A stretch of DNA of 58,152 bases from Cyanobacteria bacterium FACHB-502 (GTDB taxonomy: Bacteria; Cyanobacteriota; Cyanobacteriia; Elainellales; Elainellaceae). The stretch covers positions 1-58,152 of the forward strand of contig JACJNZ010000081.1 of assembly GCA_014695325.1 (NCBI GenBank), written 5' to 3'. Position 1 is the first letter of the stretch. Each line of letters starts with the position of its first letter. A program made the translations under genes and the position numbers. Shown here piece after piece: positions 52,793-58,152 of this stretch. A model generated the notes under the pieces. The model was not told the origin of the DNA. It did not search any database and saw only the letters and a list, made by a program, of their open reading frames with translations.

Positions 52793-53004
52793 AACGACAC
52801 AGCTCAACGGCAGCAGAATTGTCTCATAATAACCGATTGCCCTTTCTCCGCCCGTTGCAACGCCGTATTAGCTGGAATATGCACTATCACTTGAATATGT
52901 CTTAACCATCTCTCCTAGCCAACTGCTCTCATTTACACTACCATTACCGATCGCTCAATGAATGCTGCGGAATAGCCGATCGCTTGCTCAAGTCTGAGGA
53001 CAAT

Positions 53005-53052
53005 TTGATGCGTGTCAGTTTTGAAAGCAACTAGTCAAATTTTGACACGCAT
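53005..53052. promoter_or_regulatory. Inverted repeat ATGCGTGTCA...TGACACGCAT downstream of the small gene
   Basis: 10-bp perfect arms at 53008-53017 and 53043-53052, plus partial extension, around a 25-bp spacer. Same arm sequence as the pair at 53411-53460. Confidence 0.65.
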
Positions 53053-53075
53053 TAGAACAACGATGCAGACTCAGC

Positions 53076-53408
53076 TTAATCAGGTAGCTCTAACCCTAAC
53101 TCAGCTGCCTTCGCTATCACTTGCGCCAGCTTTGCGCTCAGTCTTTGCTGTTCCCGTTCCAGTTGATTGAGCCGCCTACCACGCTCGATCGCCGCTTGCA
53201 TTTCTGCCACCTGGGCAACTTTCAAGTAGCGCGCCTTCTGCCCCTGAACCCTCAAGCGATACTGAACCGAAGGTTGTCCTCGCGCTGTTGTTCCACCTGG
53301 AACTGAGGAGTCGATCCGAGCCTTCAGCAAGATCTCTCCCGCTGCTTGAAGGGCAGCGATCTCAGTTTCTAGTTCTGCGAGTCTGGCTTTTAGTTGAAGG
53401 TACTTCAG
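53076..53408 (-). CDS. Small coiled-coil/basic protein flanked by inverted repeats
   Basis: About 110 aa. The homologous N-terminus (LKARLAELETEIAALQAAGE) lies in frame from a CTG at 53408; the only near-standard start further in is TTG at 53330, so the start is uncertain or lost. The C-terminal part SVQYRLRVQGQKARYLKVAQ and AAIERGRRLNQLEREQQ matches the frameshifted gene at 17379-17731. The function is unknown. Fifteen-base inverted repeats (53411-53460) abut the start and similar ones follow the gene, suggesting it binds them. Confidence 0.6.
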   Translation of the reverse strand: MKYLQLKARLAELETEIAALQAAGEILLKARIDSSVPGGTTARGQPSVQYRLRVQGQKARYLKVAQVAEMQAAIERGRRLNQLEREQQRLSAKLAQVIAKAAELGLELPD

Positions 53409-53410
53409 TT

Positions 53411-53460
53411 TTGATGCGTGTCAAATCTGTAATGCTTGACCTTATTTTGACACGCATCAA
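53411..53460. promoter_or_regulatory. 15-bp perfect inverted repeat upstream of the small gene
   Basis: TTGATGCGTGTCAAA (53411-53425) and its exact complement (53446-53460), 20-bp spacer. It shares CGTGTCA with the site at 17331-17377. Confidence 0.75.
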
Positions 53461-53610
53461 GTTGAACTGAGGTTTAACAAGATCCCGATCGCCTTCAAAG
53501 GCTTGAATAGAGGGATTTTGAGAGGATTAGAAATGAAAGTTGTCTTAGAATTGTCAGGTAGAGATAAGTGATGTTATCTCTATCTAAAACTGAAATAACT
53601 TGACGATCGA

Positions 53611-53925
53611 TGATGACCGATTCTCCCAGTGACTCCGTTCTGCCAATCAGAATCGTGCCCCTTGAGGGTGGCAAGGAAAAGGAACCTCGGCGATCTGAAC
53701 CTCCGAACTTACACCACCGGCAGATCGAGGAGTTCCTGCGCTAGACCGGAAAGGCAGAGAACATCCAGCGCATTTATCAGGGGCAACTGATTTGGTTTGC
53801 TGCCTGGTCGATAAGTCTTGGCTCGATGTCACACTCAGCGACATTTGGAAATATCGGCGGAAGCTGAAGGGCAAGGGATTGAAATCAGCAAATGCTGCTT
53901 TGCAACAGATTATTCCCCTTTGTTC
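53611..53925 (+). pseudogene. N-terminal remnant of a tyrosine recombinase
   Basis: Broken frames give DSVLPIRIVPLEGG, HHRQIEEFLR (then a stop), then TGKAENIQRIYQGQL and, after a frameshift, DKSWLDVTLSDIWKYRRKLKGKGLKSA. This is the SAM-like core-binding domain of a phage-type integrase. The catalytic half is missing. Confidence 0.7.
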
Positions 53926-53939
53926 AATACCTGATGATT

Positions 53940-55625
53940 CTAATTTGGTGGTTGCTGTAAAATTTGTGCTCTCAGATTCTGATTTTCCTGTTGTAATTGC
54001 TGCACTTGCTGTTCCAACAAGGTCAAACGCTCTATGATTCGGGTAACAGTAGCCCTGAGATCATCGTCGGCAGTGGCTAAGGAGGTTGCAGCAGGCTGTG
54101 TTATCTGCTCACTAGGCAAAGAAATTGTAGATTGTTCCCTAACCGCTTTGGTAGCATCACCAGGAGCAAATCTTGACCCAAGCTGCACCGCTGGATCTCC
54201 CAGAATGATGTAGTTACGAGCATCGTTAGTATCGAGCCAGGTACTGGCTAGCAATTCACCGTCTGCCTCTTTCCTGTCTAATGCCTGATGTAAATCAGTT
54301 GCACAAACCCCGTAGCGCTGATTAAAGTATTCCATGGCGAGCCCGATTGGCTCGCCATCCAAGATGCTGCTCAGGGTACTCTGAAAAACTCCTAAGCGGG
54401 GTAACTCCAGTTCTGATTGAAAAGAACGAGTCCAGGTACGATCGATATGACCAATAACCGCCATTGCTCCACCATTGACATGGCTTAGAAGGGCTTGGGG
54501 CAGTTGAGCGACAAATTCACGATCGGCTAACTCGGCAGCAGCAGCATTAGACTGGCGGTAGAAGTTGTCGTACTTAGGCATACCCGCGCCGTAGCAGGCG
54601 AAGTGAAAAGCGATCAGTCCTTTAAGCTGTGTGTCATCTGAAATATCATCGACGGAGAAATAGTGATCTGTAGGAATCGGTTTTTCGCCCCATTCCTGCG
54701 GTCCTGGCCAGTCTTGGCACACTAAAGCACCTTGGTGTTTACGGTGCAGCTCATGGTCTTTGGGAAAGGCAATTCCATGACTAGCCGTAAAGAGAAAATC
54801 AGGGGTTGCTGCTCCACCCAAAAGGGTCTTGAGCTGCTTTTTGTCGGCGGACTCTCCTAACACGGCATCAATGTTCCAGCCTGGCTTACCGATTTCATTG
54901 AGGTGTTTGACCAGGGGCGGGATGAGATAGTCGGCACTGGATCGGGTGGCCTGATCATCCTGGTTACGCACACCGAAAAAGGTAGCTCGTCGGGAAGAAT
55001 TTTGCTTACCGGTTTCAACGGCTACGACTGTTTCAGCATATCTTCTGTACTGATCCCAGCTATCAAAGTAAAGCCGCCCAACAGCATACTCGACGTCCAG
55101 TTCGTATTGAAAGCTGAATGGGATAGTTTCGGGATCTCCCACAATCAACAGGTAGTAAGGCAAGTTATCTGGGTCAGCAACCCCAACGCTAGAGGCTATC
55201 TTGTTTTTGTACAGAAAGTGCTGCTTAGAGTCGTCAGGGTGAAAAGCTCGATCGGGTCCTCTTCTGCCGAAAAACTCTCTGTAGTACTTTTCGTTCTGTT
55301 GAGTAGCCTGTGCCTTACGGCGATTGAGTAGAGGGCTGAGAGCATCCTTGATTGCCTCGGCTGTTAAACCAGTAGCTTCTTCATCCTTGTACTTGGTCGC
55401 AAAGATAACTCCCCATCCCGATTCTTCCAGTTTCGTAGGATCTTTCCCTCGAGTAATTCCCTTATCGCTTTCCGCCCTATCTAACTTCATTTCCAAATCA
55501 AAGAGGTGATCGGGATCGAGATGAACTTCCCGTGCCACCTGTGATATCTGTTTAGCGCTGACCGTTGGAATCAGATAGCTTCCAGTCGCACCATTGAGTC
55601 CATTGGCGATATACTCAGTTCCCAT
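53940..55625 (-). CDS. Gingipain-like (C25/caspase-fold) cysteine protease with a C-terminal coiled coil
   Basis: 561 aa. A caspase-fold core with His283 in FTASHGIAF and Cys344 in FHFACYGAG gives the catalytic pair; YYLLIVGDPETIPF and YAVGRLYFDSW are typical C25 strands, and NYIILGDPAV closes the domain. There is no secretion signal, unlike secreted gingipains, so it probably acts in the cytoplasm. The last ~45 residues form a coiled coil (TLLEQQVQQLQQENQNLRAQ). The start lies 2 bp after the stop of the caspase-STAND-WD40 gene, so it is translationally coupled and probably activated by, or acting with, that protein. Confidence 0.86.
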   Translation of the reverse strand: MGTEYIANGLNGATGSYLIPTVSAKQISQVAREVHLDPDHLFDLEMKLDRAESDKGITRGKDPTKLEESGWGVIFATKYKDEEATGLTAEAIKDALSPLLNRRKAQATQQNEKYYREFFGRRGPDRAFHPDDSKQHFLYKNKIASSVGVADPDNLPYYLLIVGDPETIPFSFQYELDVEYAVGRLYFDSWDQYRRYAETVVAVETGKQNSSRRATFFGVRNQDDQATRSSADYLIPPLVKHLNEIGKPGWNIDAVLGESADKKQLKTLLGGAATPDFLFTASHGIAFPKDHELHRKHQGALVCQDWPGPQEWGEKPIPTDHYFSVDDISDDTQLKGLIAFHFACYGAGMPKYDNFYRQSNAAAAELADREFVAQLPQALLSHVNGGAMAVIGHIDRTWTRSFQSELELPRLGVFQSTLSSILDGEPIGLAMEYFNQRYGVCATDLHQALDRKEADGELLASTWLDTNDARNYIILGDPAVQLGSRFAPGDATKAVREQSTISLPSEQITQPAATSLATADDDLRATVTRIIERLTLLEQQVQQLQQENQNLRAQILQQPPN

Positions 55626-55627
55626 AA

Positions 55628-58152
55628 TTATTCGTTCAATAGTTGATTAATCGTTTCTTCCGTAAAGAGATTTTCATACTTCTTCCTGGAGGGGTCTTGA
55701 AGGGCAGCTTTGATGGCAGTAACAAACTGCTGGCGTAGTTCATTTTGCTTAAAGTCGTCAGTTGTGACACAAAACTCGAAGTCTTTAACAGCGCTCTCCC
55801 AACGTTCTTTACCTCCAGCCAGCACTCTAGCAACACCTAAGGTGTCTCGATACTCAACATCCGGCTCAGCTTTGAGGGCAGCTTCACTAATTACCAAAAT
55901 ATCTTTAACCAATTTGAGCTTATTCTGCCTTGCTCCATGCAGTGTGCCAAACCGACAGAGAGTGTTCCAATCTGCTGCTGAAACTTCCAAATTAGGGTCA
56001 AAGGTTTTGGCTGCCTCAAAAGCTCCAAGTGCGTCTTCGACCTGCCCTGATTGAACCCATTGCTTGCCGTGCTTCACTAAAGCTGATGCAGCAGCACTTT
56101 CAATCTCAGCCGTTAAATTTAGCTCTGTCAGGCAGGGATCGTATTGTTTGGCTCGTTCTAGTTTTGCTACAGCGGCTTCAACCCTGTCTTTTGCTTCCTT
56201 AAGCGACGGGGCTGCCAGGGTAGATACTACCCATCTAGCCTGATCGACTAGGGCAGAGGCGGCACTATGCTTAGCCTCTGCTTCAGACATAGACGGTAGA
56301 GTCGGTTCATAGGCTTGGGCTTCTTTGAGAGTTTCCAATCCTTCCGCTAGGTTTCCTTGAAGGACAAATAGGGTCGCAAGTCTTTTCAAACGCGATGCAA
56401 TTAGTTGTCTAGCTTTCGCTTCTGGTGCTAGTGATAGAGATGAATCAAATTCTCTTGCTTGCTCAAGCTTTGCTAGTACAAGCTCGTATCTCGCTTGAGT
56501 TGTTAGCCCATCCGCTTGAAGTGCCAAAGTTTCAGCTTGGCTTACCAGATAGGGAGCTACTTTCCTCTTGGCTAAGGTTTCTATACTGGTTGCAGGTGGG
56601 TGTACATCATCTTCATCCAATAAGAAATGACTACCGCAAGTCAGCGCCAGTCTAAAGTAGCGAACAGCTTGTTCGGTCTCACCTTCTTCCGCAGCAGAAT
56701 AACCCACTTCAAAAAGGCGGGCTCTTGCTGCAATACAGTCTGCATCATAAATCCACTGATGCGCTAAATGCTGTAGACAAGTTTTCAACCAAGAACGCCA
56801 TCCAAATTCTCCCCACAGCCGCACGGTTTTGTCGACACTGCCACTAACAATCGTTTGTCCGTCCCTACTCAGGGCTACCGCATAAACAGCACCCGTATGA
56901 CCTGTAAGGGTGTGCAGGAGAGTGCCATCAAGACTCCACAGCCGCACGGTTTTGTCGCTACTACCACTAACAATCGTCTGTCCATCCCTACTCAGGGCTA
57001 CTGCATTGACACCTCTTTCATGACCTGTAAGGGTGTGCAGGAGAGTGCCATCGAGATTCCACAGCCGCACAGTTTTGTCGTCACTGCCACTAACAATCGT
57101 TTGTCCGTCCCTACTCAGGGCTACCGCATAAACAGCACCTGTATGACCTGTAAGAGTGTGCAGGAGAGTGCCATCGAGATTCCACAGCCGCATAGTTTTG
57201 TCGACACTGCCGCTAACAATCGTCTGTCCGTCCCTACTCAGGGCTACTGCATAGATAGAGTCTGCATGACCTTTGAGGATGCGTAGGAGAGTGCCATCGA
57301 GACTCCACAGCCGCACGGTTTTGTCGACACTGCCACTAACAATCGTTTGTCCATCCCTACTCAGGGCTACTGCATAAACAGCGCCTGCATGACCTGTAAG
57401 GGTGCGCAGAAGAGTGCCATCGAGATTCCACAGCCGCACGGTTTTGTCGCTACTGCCACTAACAATCGTCTGTCCATCCCTACTCAGGGCTACTGCACGG
57501 ACAGCGCCTGTATGACCTGTAAAGGTGTGCAGGAGAGTGCCATCGAGATTCCACAGCCGCACAGTTTTGTCGTCACTGCCACTAACAATCGTCTGTCCGT
57601 CCCTACTCAGGGCTACATCATAAACAGCACCTGTATGACCTGTAAGGGTGTGCAGAAGAGTGCCATCAAGACTCCACAGCCGCACAGTGCTGTTGTCACT
57701 GCCACTAACAATCGTTTGTCCATCCCTACTCAGGGCTACTGCATTGACATAGCCTGTATGACCTGTAAGGGTGCGCAGGAGAGTGCCATCAAGACTCCAC
57801 AGCCGCACAGTTTTGTCGCTACTGCCGCTAACAATCGTCTGTCCATCCCTACTCAGGGCTACCGCATAGACATCGCCTGTATGACCTGTAAGGGTGTGCA
57901 GGAGAGTGCCATCAAGACTCCACAGCCGCACAGTTTTGTCGCTACTGCCGCTAACAATCGTCTGTCCGTCCCTACTCAGGGCTACTGCATAGACATAGCT
58001 TGTATGTCCTTCCAATGTGCGCAGGAGAGTGCCATCGAGATTCCACAGCCGCACGGTTTTGTCGACACTGCCACTAACAATCGTCTGTCCATCCCTACTC
58101 AGGGCTACATCATAAACAGCGCCTGCATGACCTGTAAGGGTGCGCAGGAGAG
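55628..58152 (-). CDS. C-terminal part of the caspase/STAND/WD40 protein: 11 WD40 repeats and TPR-like tail (runs off the right end)
   Basis: The frame is open to the window edge; the first Met-like codon inside (58054) is a GTG within a repeat, so the real start is outside. Eleven 41-residue WD40 repeats end in VRLWGEFGWRSWLKTCL. A helical tail of about 400 residues follows, with TPR-like pairs (AEEGETEQAVRYFRLALTCG, QGNLAEGLETLKEAQAYEP, AKLERAKQYDP, EDALGAFEAAKTFDP). The frame joins that of 1-3042 through the 8-bp overlap, giving 14 repeats in total. The tail may hold the downstream C25 protease, which starts 2 bp later. Confidence 0.9.
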   Translation of the reverse strand, partial: LLRTLTGHAGAVYDVALSRDGQTIVSGSVDKTVRLWNLDGTLLRTLEGHTSYVYAVALSRDGQTIVSGSSDKTVRLWSLDGTLLHTLTGHTGDVYAVALSRDGQTIVSGSSDKTVRLWSLDGTLLRTLTGHTGYVNAVALSRDGQTIVSGSDNSTVRLWSLDGTLLHTLTGHTGAVYDVALSRDGQTIVSGSDDKTVRLWNLDGTLLHTFTGHTGAVRAVALSRDGQTIVSGSSDKTVRLWNLDGTLLRTLTGHAGAVYAVALSRDGQTIVSGSVDKTVRLWSLDGTLLRILKGHADSIYAVALSRDGQTIVSGSVDKTMRLWNLDGTLLHTLTGHTGAVYAVALSRDGQTIVSGSDDKTVRLWNLDGTLLHTLTGHERGVNAVALSRDGQTIVSGSSDKTVRLWSLDGTLLHTLTGHTGAVYAVALSRDGQTIVSGSVDKTVRLWGEFGWRSWLKTCLQHLAHQWIYDADCIAARARLFEVGYSAAEEGETEQAVRYFRLALTCGSHFLLDEDDVHPPATSIETLAKRKVAPYLVSQAETLALQADGLTTQARYELVLAKLEQAREFDSSLSLAPEAKARQLIASRLKRLATLFVLQGNLAEGLETLKEAQAYEPTLPSMSEAEAKHSAASALVDQARWVVSTLAAPSLKEAKDRVEAAVAKLERAKQYDPCLTELNLTAEIESAAASALVKHGKQWVQSGQVEDALGAFEAAKTFDPNLEVSAADWNTLCRFGTLHGARQNKLKLVKDILVISEAALKAEPDVEYRDTLGVARVLAGGKERWESAVKDFEFCVTTDDFKQNELRQQFVTAIKAALQDPSRKKYENLFTEETINQLLNE
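56828..58152 (-). repeat. WD40-coding tandem repeats, 123-bp unit (11 copies)
   Basis: The TAACAATCG core recurs every 123 bp from 56846 to 58076. Units are nearly identical, including synonymous positions, so they have been homogenised recently. They would be hard to assemble from short reads, which explains why the window breaks here. Confidence 0.95.

Noticed and set aside
56855-57286. Repetitive plus-strand frame near the right end
   Set aside because: Also an antisense shadow of the WD40 repeats.
1-58152. DGR reverse transcriptase, Avd protein or template repeat in the window
   Set aside because: No frame shows reverse-transcriptase motifs, and the only matches to the variable-region core are the three gene ends themselves.
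1-58152. tRNA or rRNA genes
   Set aside because: No tRNA cloverleaf or conserved rRNA stretch was noticed.
55628-58152. Right-end WD40 gene as an independent gene starting at 58054
   Set aside because: The putative start is a GTG inside a WD40 repeat (VRLW), and the frame continues upstream to the edge.

Overview
The window looks like an accessory replicon of a cyanobacterium, probably a complete plasmid of about 58.1 kb. The cyanobacterial signs are frequent GCGATCGC (HIP1-type) octamers, an ssl1498-type light-harvesting-like protein, Uma2 (DUF820) nucleases, a CyRepA1-type replication protein and many caspase, NACHT, WD40 and pentapeptide proteins. Both ends of the window fall inside one minus-strand gene. 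The right end overlaps the left end by 8 bases in the same phase of a 123-bp WD40 repeat. Joining them keeps the reading frame and gives exactly 14 WD40 repeats (two seven-bladed propellers). The circle would be 58,144 bp.

Layout. (1) Across the junction (4440 down to 1, then 58152 down to 53940) runs a minus-strand operon: an alpha/beta serine hydrolase, a caspase-STAND-WD40-TPR protein of about 1,850 aa, and a gingipain-like C25 protease. (2) 4857-6128 is an intact IS4-family element with a 9-bp target duplication. (3) 6462-11895 is a GC-rich three-gene operon: a radical SAM enzyme, a small conserved protein, and a large STAND ATPase with an N-terminal restriction-endonuclease-like domain. 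(4) 12185-17796 is a candidate island bounded by 40-bp imperfect direct repeats. It holds two membrane proteins, a membrane NACHT ATPase, a small tyrosine recombinase and a frameshifted small gene. (5) 18132-22358 holds two tandem, very large tyrosine recombinases, followed by a NACHT-pentapeptide protein, a 5'-altered trypsin-like protease, a resolvase remnant and a caspase-FGE protein. (6) 29.3-38.3 kb is the backbone: RHH-like regulator, Uma2 proteins, a structured leader plus CyRepA1-type Rep, ParA/ParB and a GIY-YIG protein. (7) 38.9-42.3 kb resembles an integron cassette array without an integrase (three attC-like sites). (8) 43.2-43.9 kb is a serine recombinase with a palindromic site. 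(9) 44.2-47.2 kb carries a two-gene CBASS (Cap15 effector and CD-NTase) next to a protein with a diadenylate-cyclase-like domain. (10) 47.9-52.2 kb is a caspase-FGE / Pepco-like / caspase-FGE cluster.

The common theme is conflict or programmed cell death: at least five separate STAND, caspase or CBASS modules sit among mobile-element genes. The C-termini of the three caspase-FGE paralogues vary in the way expected of target regions of a diversity-generating retroelement (DGR): the first two bases of AAY-like codons change and the third is fixed. No reverse transcriptase or template repeat is visible here, so diversification would have to act in trans. The three-gene hydrolase / caspase-STAND-WD40 / C25 operon and the radical SAM / small protein / nuclease-STAND operon are the best candidates for undescribed systems.
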